Part shown: positions 7,507 through 13,839 of the stretch, one piece after another | Numbering within the stretch: position 1 is the stretch's first letter | Layout of the letters: each line of letters begins with the position of its first letter | From: JAWLBW01 sp041687475 | Lineage (GTDB): Bacteria; J088; JAWLBW01 | DNA: 33,619 nt | Assembly (NCBI GenBank): GCA_041687475.1 | Contig: JAWLBW010000010.1 | Span: forward strand, 1-33,619 | Direction: 5' to 3' | Translations under genes and position numbers: made by a program | The notes under the pieces: model-generated | Database searches by the model: none | Seen by the model: the letters and a program-made list of their open reading frames with translations, nothing else | What the model was told of the DNA's origin: nothing

Positions 7507-9042
7507 ATGAAAGCCAACAAACTCAAGCCCCTGTTCGCACTCTGCGTGGCCGCCGGTGTGGCTGCCTGCGGAGGCGAAACCACCGATCTCGTCAGTCAGA
7601 TTCAGGACGGCCTCAAGAACGACGTCAAGAGAACGAAGAAAATAACCAGCGATCCCACCTACCTGGGCGGTCGCGGCAGCTGGGGCGGTCTCGTACTCAG
7701 CGGTTACGGAAAGGTGAATAACGGCGACAGCAACGCCCAGACCACCTCGGAAGCCGTACCCGACGGCGTTACCCGCTACTTCGGCGGCACCGACAACGCC
7801 GACTCGAGCGGCTCGCTGAAGTACATCGTTCTAGCCGAAACCGGCGAAGCCTTCCGCCCCGACGAAGAAGTGCAGGGCCTGACCGTTGAAGCGGCCGGAA
7901 GCGGCACGACCATCAGCTACCTGCAGGTAACCAATTCCGACGACGACGGCGTCGAGTGGTTCGGCGGCGCCTCGAAGGCCGATCACCTGGTCATCAGCGG
8001 CGTCAGCGACGATTCGCTCGACATCGACCTGGGCTATCAGGGTACGATTCAGTACGCGCTCGTCATTCAGGGCGAAAACTTCGGTGACCGCACCATCGAG
8101 TCCGACAGCAACGGTTCCGACTTCGGCGCCGATCCGAAGTCGAAGCCTGTAATGGCGAACCTGACCCTCATCGGCGATCACGGAAACGAAGACTCGACGG
8201 GCAACCTGCACCGTGAAGGATTCGGCGGCCAGGTATTCCGCTCTGTGTATACCGATAACCAGCTGACCGGCGGCGTGTTCGGCAAGGGCTGTGTCGATGT
8301 CGACGACGAACTCGACGAAGAACTCTTCTACGGCGACGTCGTGTTCAACTGCAGCGCGGGCATCATTACCGAAGACGACGACACCTTCGCCAATGACTTC
8401 CTGGCAAGCTCGGCCTTCGATCATGACGTAGACGCCTCGCTGACCATCGACAGCGACACGCTTGCCGTTGCGGCCACCTGGAACAAGACCGACTACTCGT
8501 CGGAGCTTGCCGCCGCCGGCCTCGACGATACCGATTACGTCGGCGCCATCGACCCGAACGCCACCACGGCCTGGTGGGACGGTTGGACCATTCGCCACGG
8601 CGACATCGACGGCAACCTGCCCGGCGCCGACTTTCACCCGCTGCAGGCTGAAATCGAAGACGGCACGCTGGCTCCGGCCGCTGAAAACAAGTGCGGCGAA
8701 ATCAACGCCGACTTCGCCGCCGGCGAGCCGGTCACCATCTTCGGCAAGTCGTTTCCGGTCTGCGTAATCAGCAAGACCATTCTCGCCGACACCACGCTGA
8801 GCGCCGACCACGTTTACCTGCTCGACGGCACCGTTACCGTCGGCAATGGCGACGTCGAAAGCGCCAGCGACAAGGGTTCCGTCACGAAGGTGAAGCTCAG
8901 CATCGACGCCGGCACCCAGGTCTTCGGTATTACCGAAACCACCTCTTCGCTCGTCATCAGCCGCGGTTCGCAGGTGTACGCCGAAGGCACCGCCGAGCTG
9001 CCCATCATCTTCGGCGGCGTCGACGCCGAAAACGTCAACTGA
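7507..9042 (+). CDS. Beta-helix lipoprotein of the TonB-receptor-associated type, apparently circularly permuted
   Basis: A 511-aa exported lipoprotein: a Lys-rich start, a hydrophobic stretch and GVAAC, giving a lipidated Cys at about residue 21. The mature part is rich in Gly, Asp and Ser. Recognisable family blocks are RGSWGGLVLSG (about 56-66), RYFGGTDNADSSGSLKYI, DEEVQGLTVEAAGSGTTISY, DDDGVEWFGG, and further on HREGFGG and GADFHPLQAEI. Family members, as I know them, begin with a TLTADKVYLLDG...LTIEAGT...LVI-RG-I-AEGTA-PIIF block just before RGDWGG. Here that block (TTLSADHVYLLDG, LSIDAGTQVFG, YAEGTAELPIIFGG) occupies residues about 421-504, at the C-terminus. The gene sits after a TonB receptor and ends at a strong terminator. 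Its function is unknown; surface ligand binding for the receptor is a guess. Confidence 0.82.
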   Translation: MKANKLKPLFALCVAAGVAACGGETTDLVSQIQDGLKNDVKRTKKITSDPTYLGGRGSWGGLVLSGYGKVNNGDSNAQTTSEAVPDGVTRYFGGTDNADSSGSLKYIVLAETGEAFRPDEEVQGLTVEAAGSGTTISYLQVTNSDDDGVEWFGGASKADHLVISGVSDDSLDIDLGYQGTIQYALVIQGENFGDRTIESDSNGSDFGADPKSKPVMANLTLIGDHGNEDSTGNLHREGFGGQVFRSVYTDNQLTGGVFGKGCVDVDDELDEELFYGDVVFNCSAGIITEDDDTFANDFLASSAFDHDVDASLTIDSDTLAVAATWNKTDYSSELAAAGLDDTDYVGAIDPNATTAWWDGWTIRHGDIDGNLPGADFHPLQAEIEDGTLAPAAENKCGEINADFAAGEPVTIFGKSFPVCVISKTILADTTLSADHVYLLDGTVTVGNGDVESASDKGSVTKVKLSIDAGTQVFGITETTSSLVISRGSQVYAEGTAELPIIFGGVDAENVN

Positions 9043-9068
9043 GCCTGACGGCTTGCGCCATCCATTCT

Positions 9069-9104
9069 CCCCCCGGTCCATCTTGACCGGGGGGATTTTT
9101 TTTT
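9069..9104 (+). terminator. Strong intrinsic terminator of the TonB operon
   Basis: A ten-base-pair perfect stem, CCCCCCGGTC (9069-9078) with GACCGGGGGG (9085-9094), around a 6-nt loop, is followed by an A and nine Ts (9096-9104). It lies 27 bp after the lipoprotein stop and closes the plus-strand module that starts before base 1. Confidence 0.95.
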
Positions 9105-9196
9105 CGTTCCCCCTCGCGAGATTGGCCCCGGTTACCCTGCTGCAACGTCATAATCCGGTAACGCAAAGGTGTTATTCTGACAGGTAATTCACCATC

Positions 9197-9261
9197 GAAG
9201 CGCCTCGCCCTTCCTCCCGGGCTTTCCGGTTCGGGCGAGAGAGCAGCGGAACAAGCGCTTC
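9197..9261 (+). promoter_or_regulatory. Nested stem structure in the leader of the response-regulator gene
   Basis: Two contiguous arms, GAAGCGC (9197-9203) and CTCGCCC (9204-9210), have perfect partners at GCGCTTC (9255-9261) and GGGCGAG (9233-9239). The result is a two-storey stem with a 15-nt bulge on the 3' side. It ends 18 nt before the ATG. There is no T tract, so it is not a standard terminator. The promoter of the gene is not clear; the upstream part (9106-9196) contains GTTACC and two GGTAA[CT] words but no convincing -35/-10 pair. Confidence 0.45.
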
Positions 9262-9279
9262 AACTCATGGAACCGGAAA

Positions 9280-9987
9280 ATGAGCGACCGTATTCTTGTA
9301 GTCGACGACGAACGCGACCTTTGCGAAGTACTGGCCTATAACCTCAAGAAGGAAGGATTTCTGGTCGACGTTCTTCATGAAGGACGCCAGGTCATTTCCA
9401 CCCTTGAAAAACAGCGACCCGGCCTGGTCATTCTCGACTGGATGCTGCCCGACCGCATGGGCATCGACATTCTGAAGTCCATTCGCGTGCATGAAACCCT
9501 GAGCGATTTGCCGGTTATTCTACTCACCGCGCGCAGCGAAGAGGTCGACCGCGTACTCGGCCTGGAAATGGGCGCCGACGACTACGTCACGAAACCCTTC
9601 AGCGTCAAGGAGCTCACCGCACGCGTGAAGAGCCTGCGCCGACGCGCGACAAACCGCCTGGCACAGCCCAGGGAAATGTATGATGACGGCGTACTTAGCA
9701 TCGATCCGGCCCGTCAGGAAGCCATGCTGGAAGGAAAAACCGTCACGCTTACCGGGCGCGAGTTCGACGTGCTCTATTTTCTCGCCCGTCACGAAGGTCA
9801 GATATTCAGCCGCGACCAACTGCTCGACAATGTCTGGGGCGATGAAGTCTATGTGACCGATCGCACGGTCGACGTTCGCATTCACCGGGTACGCTCAGCG
9901 CTGGAATCCGTCGGTGGCGGCAGCGACTGGATTCGCACCATTCGCGGTAAGGGCTATATGTTCGAGAAGCTCGCTCGCAACGACTGA
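9280..9987 (+). CDS. OmpR/PhoB-family response regulator
   Basis: A DNA-binding two-component regulator of 235 aa. The receiver domain (about 3-120) has the acidic pair Asp9/Asp10, the phosphoacceptor Asp53 in LVILDWMLPDR, the Thr in LLTARSEE and the Lys in VTKPFS. The C-terminal winged helix (about 130-230) includes LTGREFDVLYFLARHEGQIF, VWGDEVYVTDRTVDVRIHR and IRTIRGKGYMF, which is PhoB/PhoP-like. Usually a sensor kinase (PhoR type) follows; here the next gene is a His-rich exported protein, so the kinase partner must be elsewhere. The start has only a weak GGAA ribosome-binding site. The gene could control phosphate, envelope or metal genes; the sequence does not say which. Confidence 0.94.
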   Translation: MSDRILVVDDERDLCEVLAYNLKKEGFLVDVLHEGRQVISTLEKQRPGLVILDWMLPDRMGIDILKSIRVHETLSDLPVILLTARSEEVDRVLGLEMGADDYVTKPFSVKELTARVKSLRRRATNRLAQPREMYDDGVLSIDPARQEAMLEGKTVTLTGREFDVLYFLARHEGQIFSRDQLLDNVWGDEVYVTDRTVDVRIHRVRSALESVGGGSDWIRTIRGKGYMFEKLARND

Positions 9988-10035
9988 CCGGTCCTCCTTG
10001 TGGCACCCGAGGCGCTTCAGCTACACTGAGCGGAT

Positions 10036-10602
10036 ATGCGCGCAGCGGCTGCCCTCATTACCCTTGCAGTCTGGCTGGCCGGGCCTTTCGGCGCGGCCGG
10101 CACAGCCCTCGTCGCGCAGCTTGCGGAACCAACACCGACCATTGTCTGCCACTGCCCCCACCATACCGGACAGGCAGACCCCGTCATCGCAACGCCTTTA
10201 CCCGCGGCCTCGACACACGCACACGGCGCGCACGAAGAACGTCGCCAGTCCGATGTCCATGCCGGGCACCACTCATCGAAAGGCACCTCGACCGTCAACG
10301 AGATGACGGCCTTTGCAGACAATGAGCACGCCGGACATGACCATCCCGGCGAAGCCGGCGCAGGCGAAGAGAGACCTGAAGCAACCGCTTCGCGCCATGC
10401 GCCTCACATTCCCGACGGCCCCTTCTTCGCTCCCTGCGACGACGGCCACTACGCCAATGCATCGGCTACGGCCGCGTTTCCTCTTCCGCTTCCGACGTCG
10501 CTTCAGGCGCTGGAACCAGACTCTATTTACGCACTCTCACCGGTAACCCGGCTCGTTGCCCGGCAACCGCCTCCACAATCGCCCCCGCCCCGAACGGCAT
10601 AA
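10036..10602 (+). CDS. Exported His-rich protein, putative metal-binding
   Basis: A 188-aa protein I cannot assign to a named family. It has an N-terminal signal peptide or anchor (MRAAAALITLAVWLAGPFGA), then a Cys/His cluster CHCPHH, a low-complexity middle with many His in HAHGAHEE, VHAGHH and EHAGHDH, and a proline-rich C-terminal tail (PPPQSPPPRTA). Such composition is seen in DUF2946-like and other small exported metal-binding proteins, so metal chelation in the envelope is inferred. The ATG has AGCGGAT just upstream. It precedes a YtkA-like lipoprotein and an outer-membrane protein, with which it probably forms one functional cluster. The codon pattern matches the neighbours, which supports it being real despite the weak homology. 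Confidence 0.65.
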   Translation: MRAAAALITLAVWLAGPFGAAGTALVAQLAEPTPTIVCHCPHHTGQADPVIATPLPAASTHAHGAHEERRQSDVHAGHHSSKGTSTVNEMTAFADNEHAGHDHPGEAGAGEERPEATASRHAPHIPDGPFFAPCDDGHYANASATAAFPLPLPTSLQALEPDSIYALSPVTRLVARQPPPQSPPPRTA

Positions 10603-10644
10603 CCGTACCCGAACCATCGTCAAAAACAACGAAGAAGCTTCCGG

Positions 10645-10665
10645 CCGGCATCTACTGAATGCCGG
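10645..10665 (+). repeat. Hairpin in the gap between the His-rich gene and the YtkA-like gene
   Basis: CCGGCAT (10645-10651) pairs with ATGCCGG (10659-10665) around a 7-nt loop. A second compact inverted repeat, CGGGCG/CGCCCG, follows around 10680-10693. Neither is followed by a T tract. They may stabilise or attenuate the transcript; no function is proven. Confidence 0.35.
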
Positions 10666-10737
10666 AACGTGAGTTCATGCGGGCGTGCGCCCGTGCGCAC
10701 ACCTGCGCCCTGAGATCTATTTCCAACGGTTATGTAC

Positions 10738-11223
10738 ATGAAAAACAGATTGTTCCTTCTCGCGGCAACCCTCGGACTGCTGACCCTCAACGCTTGTGGA
10801 AGTGAAGACACCCCCAACGAAGAGGCCTGCCCCACCATCGACGCAGAAATGCACCTCGCACAGACCAAGTCCAACCCCGACTCGCTTCCGGTCATGCTGC
10901 ACATCGCCGACCGCAAGTGCGCCGTTACCGGCCCCAATGTGTTCCGGCTGTACCGCATGAATATGGACGGAATGCACGCCCCCGGCGCCTACGCGACGCA
11001 ATCGACGATGGGTACGCCGAGCCTGCCGGAGGTTTCGGCGGTGCGGGCGTCGATGCCCTCAATGGGGCACGGAACGGCCAAAGCGCCCACCCTCAGCTCC
11101 GAACGTACGCACGAGTTCACCATCGACTTCCAGATGCCGGGAAGCTGGCAGATTGAAGTCGACTTCGTCGATGCATCGACGACCACCACCCAGACCGCCG
11201 TCATGGACGTGGACGTGCACTGA
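10738..11223 (+). CDS. YtkA/FixH-like lipoprotein
   Basis: A small envelope lipoprotein of 161 aa. The second of two in-frame ATGs (10738) is preferred because it gives a normal lipoprotein signal (MKNRLFLLAATLGLLTLNAC, lipid Cys at residue 20) and leaves room for a weak ribosome-binding site. The C-terminal half has the YtkA-like pattern: ASMPSMGHGTAKAP, then THEFTIDFQMPGSWQIEVDF, an immunoglobulin-like beta fold. Met and His in MPSMGHG are candidate metal ligands, and two further Cys (EEACPT, DRKCAV) may form a disulfide. Its stop overlaps the next start by one base (TGATG), so the two are probably made together. A role in copper or other metal handling is an inference. Confidence 0.78.
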   Translation: MKNRLFLLAATLGLLTLNACGSEDTPNEEACPTIDAEMHLAQTKSNPDSLPVMLHIADRKCAVTGPNVFRLYRMNMDGMHAPGAYATQSTMGTPSLPEVSAVRASMPSMGHGTAKAPTLSSERTHEFTIDFQMPGSWQIEVDFVDASTTTTQTAVMDVDVH

Positions 11224-12152
11224 TGTTTCGCCTGCATATACTGATGGTCCCGCTGCTGACGGCGGCGGGACTGTCGCTCATACTGCCGGTTTCCGCCCAA
11301 GCGGCCAGCTGCTGCGGTGGCGCCAGCGTGACCGATCAGTTCGTGGTTCCCAAGTGGGAACGCGCCCTTGTCGGGCTTTCCATGCAGGTAAGCCACGATC
11401 TCGACATGCGCAACGCCGCGGGCGAGCGCATCAACGCGCAGACCTGGTCGAACACGGAAACCCGGCTGATCGCCGGAGGAGCTCACCGGTTAGGAACCGA
11501 CTGGCAGGCCGGTCTTTCGCTTCCGCTGGTCGTGCGCCATACGACGGCCGGCGATCTCACGTCGACAGGCTACGGAATCGGCGATATCGGGCTGCAGCTG
11601 CGGTATGAGATCATCGACGAAGACACCTGTTTTCTTCGCCCCTTTCGCGAGCTTGCCTGGAACGAGCTGAAACCCTCGCTTCACCTGGTCATGAACCTGA
11701 CCGCGCCAACCGGCCGCCCGACGCACCGCAGTACCGACAACCTTGCGGCCAGCGTAACCGGCCGGGGTTACTGGATGGGCGATACCGGCCTGCAGGTTAC
11801 CAAAGTCTGGGGGCAGTGGGGCAACAGCCTTGAAGGAAGCATCGGCTATCAGCTTCCGACATCGGGCAACCCCTTGCATCCGGCGCTGCGCTGGTCGGTG
11901 GGCGGCTCTGCGCTCTTCTATCCGGCCTACCGGAAATACGTGGGCGTGCATCTCGGCTATCGAGAAGAGCTCGCCATGGGCACCGACGATTCGGCACAGG
12001 CGGCCCTTACCGCTTCGCTGCTGGCCTCATGGGTTCCCACCGAAGGCGCGTGGTGGCTGCGCGGAAGCTTCGGCCCATCGGGTTACGGTATCGGGCGTAA
12101 CACACCGGTAAGCTGGCAGGGGCTGCTTACCCTGGCGAAAACCTTCCCCTGA
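11223..12152 (+). CDS. Outer-membrane beta-barrel protein with N-terminal CCGG motif
   Basis: A 309-aa protein with a signal peptide (LLTAAGLSLILPVSAQAA) followed at once by SCCGGAS, a hallmark of a family of predicted outer-membrane transporters of unknown substrate. The rest has alternating amphipathic strands with aromatic girdles, and conserved turns such as GIGDIGLQLRYE and LNLTAP-type MNLTAPTGRPTH; it ends in the strand WQGLLTLAKTFP. It is translationally linked to the YtkA-like lipoprotein. Similar pairs occur near copper or heavy-metal genes in other Gram-negatives, but the substrate cannot be read from the sequence. A two-sided terminator follows. Confidence 0.75.
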   Translation: MFRLHILMVPLLTAAGLSLILPVSAQAASCCGGASVTDQFVVPKWERALVGLSMQVSHDLDMRNAAGERINAQTWSNTETRLIAGGAHRLGTDWQAGLSLPLVVRHTTAGDLTSTGYGIGDIGLQLRYEIIDEDTCFLRPFRELAWNELKPSLHLVMNLTAPTGRPTHRSTDNLAASVTGRGYWMGDTGLQVTKVWGQWGNSLEGSIGYQLPTSGNPLHPALRWSVGGSALFYPAYRKYVGVHLGYREELAMGTDDSAQAALTASLLASWVPTEGAWWLRGSFGPSGYGIGRNTPVSWQGLLTLAKTFP

Positions 12153-12157
12153 AACGA

Positions 12158-12189
12158 AACAAGCGGAGCCTTGAAAGGCTCCGCTTGTT
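12158..12189. terminator. Bidirectional terminator between convergent operons
   Basis: A thirteen-base-pair perfect stem, AACAAGCGGAGCC (12158-12170) with GGCTCCGCTTGTT (12177-12189), has a TTGAAA loop. It sits between the plus-strand barrel gene and the minus-strand DUF2505 gene. The AA/TT ends extend it into short T-rich tails on both strands, so it can serve both transcripts. Confidence 0.85.
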
Positions 12190-12214
12190 AATTTGCACCG
12201 AGTTTCAGCGTCCT

Positions 12215-12715
12215 TTATCTGGCCGCCAGCTCGCGCAGGTATTCCTTGACGAGAATCTCTTCTTCTTCAAAGCTCTCGACAAGCTGGTTGACGACGAACT
12301 TCTCGATCGATTTTCCCACGAGCGGAATGCGAATCTTCACCTCGCCCGTGATGACGCGCCGGACCTTGCCCTTGCCTTCGGCAATCATCTCGTACTTGCC
12401 GTGACAGTCGAGCGGAAGCTTCACCTGCGGGTCAATCTTCCACGAAACGATGTTCGTGCGCCGGTCGAGGGTCGAGACCTCGTTCCACCCCAGCTTTTCG
12501 CCGACGAACTTGCGGGCTTCCTTGGGCAGTGCCGCGGCAACCTCAATGAACATGACGCGCTCGGCCGTGTCGCCCTTGTCGACCAGCGACTTCACTTCGC
12601 GCGCCGAGATGTTCTTCATCGCAGCCAGGCGCTGGTTGAGCTCCTGATCGAAATAGACAGCCTGTACGAAGGTGTCCATGTCGGCATCGAAGTGGTGAAT
12701 GAGTTCGAATTCCAT
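12215..12715 (-). CDS. DUF2505 family protein (SRPBCC/START-like fold)
   Basis: A 166-aa soluble protein without signal peptide. The family pattern is visible across the whole length: MEFELIHHFDADMDTFVQAV at the start, the KEARKFVGEKLGWNEV region, the GKGKVRRVITGEVKIRIPL strand pair, and the final helix with VGKSIEKFVVNQLVESFEEE. DUF2505 proteins belong to the SRPBCC ligand-pocket superfamily; no reaction is known. The ATG has AGAGGAAGG upstream. It is the last gene of the minus-strand operon that includes the PHA regulator, 41 bp after it. Lipid or acyl binding would fit the fold and the neighbours but is a guess. Confidence 0.85.
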   Translation of the reverse strand: MEFELIHHFDADMDTFVQAVYFDQELNQRLAAMKNISAREVKSLVDKGDTAERVMFIEVAAALPKEARKFVGEKLGWNEVSTLDRRTNIVSWKIDPQVKLPLDCHGKYEMIAEGKGKVRRVITGEVKIRIPLVGKSIEKFVVNQLVESFEEEEILVKEYLRELAAR

Positions 12716-12756
12716 CGGCCTTCCTCTCTTTCGGTTTCAGCAGGGACGTCTATCGC

Positions 12757-13350
12757 TCAGTTTCCGCTACGATCGCCTTCGAGCTTATCTTCAAGCTTGC
12801 GCAGGCGCTTCTCGAGTTTGTCGAGGCGTTCATTGACCGACTTGATATCGGCCAGCGCCGTGGGCAGAAGCGACAGACGTTCGGTCACTTCATGCACCCG
12901 GGCGTCGAGTTTTTCCTGTATTTCCTCGATGCCTTTCGTATAGCTTCCCAGCAGGTCGCGAAAGAAGCGGGTGCTCTCATCGCGCGCGACTTCGCCACGC
13001 TTGATGAGCCCCTGCACCTTCTCTTCTGCCTCTTCGCGGGCGTGGCTGAGCGGGCTCTCGTGCACGAAGCGATCGACGAAGTCGCGAACCTGTTCGCCGC
13101 GCTGCTGAATCAGATCGCGCAAGGTCGTGATCGGGAGCACGCTCTTCTTGCGCTTTCCTTCTTCGAACACGATCTGCGCCAGCGTGACGTTGGTAATGTC
13201 GTTACCGGTTTTGTGATCGATGATCTTGAGTTCGCGGCCCGATTTCACCATGCGCGCGATATCATCAAGCGTAACATAGGTGCTGCTTTCCGTGTCATAA
13301 AGCTTTCGGTTCGGGTAACGCTTGATGAGCTTGTAGGAATCGTCTGCCAC
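12757..13350 (-). CDS. phaR: PHA accumulation regulator (PhaR/PhbR DNA-binding domain)
   Basis: A 197-aa protein with a GTG start and GGAGAA upstream. The N-terminal 60-70 residues match the PHB/PHA accumulation regulator DNA-binding domain: KLIKRYPNRKLYDTESSTYV, then DDIARMVKSGRELKIIDHKT and DITNVTLAQIVFEEG. In PHA-storing bacteria this protein binds both DNA and PHA granules and represses phasin genes. The rest is a long helical region ending in a coiled coil (SVNERLDKLEKRLRKLEDKL), longer than in minimal PhaR proteins. No phaC or phasin of a known type is in the window, so PHA storage itself is an inference. Confidence 0.88.
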   Translation of the reverse strand: MADDSYKLIKRYPNRKLYDTESSTYVTLDDIARMVKSGRELKIIDHKTGNDITNVTLAQIVFEEGKRKKSVLPITTLRDLIQQRGEQVRDFVDRFVHESPLSHAREEAEEKVQGLIKRGEVARDESTRFFRDLLGSYTKGIEEIQEKLDARVHEVTERLSLLPTALADIKSVNERLDKLEKRLRKLEDKLEGDRSGN

Positions 13351-13365
13351 GGCTTTTCTCCGTTA

Positions 13366-13839
13366 TTACTCTATTACGACCCGGCGCAGGGTCTCGTGGG
13401 ACACGGTCGCCTCGGGCTGTTCGCGCTGCGTCAGCTCCATTTCGACCACGCGAAGAATCGCTTCGAGCGCCTCAATTTTTACGCGGCTTTCTTCACCGGT
13501 CTCAGGCTCTTCACGAGTTCGAATGAGCTCGGCAAGCAGCACTTCCTTTACCGTAACCAGTGCTTCACGCTTGGCCAAATCAAGAGAGCTTGCGTCAAGA
13601 ATGCCCGGTATCCGGTCGGCCCACAGCACCAGCCCTTTTCGAATGAGATCAAGCAGGCTCACGACCGAACCGGGCGTCTGGTCGGTCGAACCGGCGGCCT
13701 GTTGAAAGGCACGCAACGTCTCGGCCGTTCCAAGCAGGGTCTGTCGGTAGGCCTCGGCAAAGTGCCCGCGGGCCTGGTCGAACCCGCGAAGAAATTCGAC
13801 CCACGACTGTACGTTTTCCTGATTAACCTCGTCCTTCAA
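13366..13839 (-). CDS. Small helical protein between arsA-like and phaR genes, unknown
   Basis: I do not recognise this 157-aa protein. It is predicted to be nearly all helical, with no signal peptide, no membrane segment and no Cys cluster. The TTG at 13839 is chosen because it overlaps the upstream arsA-like stop by 4 bp (TTGA) with a GGGGTGG ribosome-binding site; the frame could extend 10 codons further up. The N-terminal half, with amphipathic stretches such as SWVEFLRGFDQARGHFAEA and GTAETLRAFQQAAG, is reminiscent of phasins, the granule-coat proteins that PhaR regulates. It lies 15 bp before phaR. A phasin-like or granule-associated role is an inference from place and composition only. 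Confidence 0.7.
   Translation of the reverse strand: MKDEVNQENVQSWVEFLRGFDQARGHFAEAYRQTLLGTAETLRAFQQAAGSTDQTPGSVVSLLDLIRKGLVLWADRIPGILDASSLDLAKREALVTVKEVLLAELIRTREEPETGEESRVKIEALEAILRVVEMELTQREQPEATVSHETLRRVVIE

Noticed and set aside
7831..9081. Long minus-strand open frame over the lipoprotein gene
   Set aside because: Shadow of a GC-biased gene, crosses the terminator, and has no family features.
9106..9196. Pho-box-like CGTCATA and GGTAAC words before the response regulator
   Set aside because: Matches to a Pho box are too poor, and GGTAAC-type words recur elsewhere in this GC-rich sequence.
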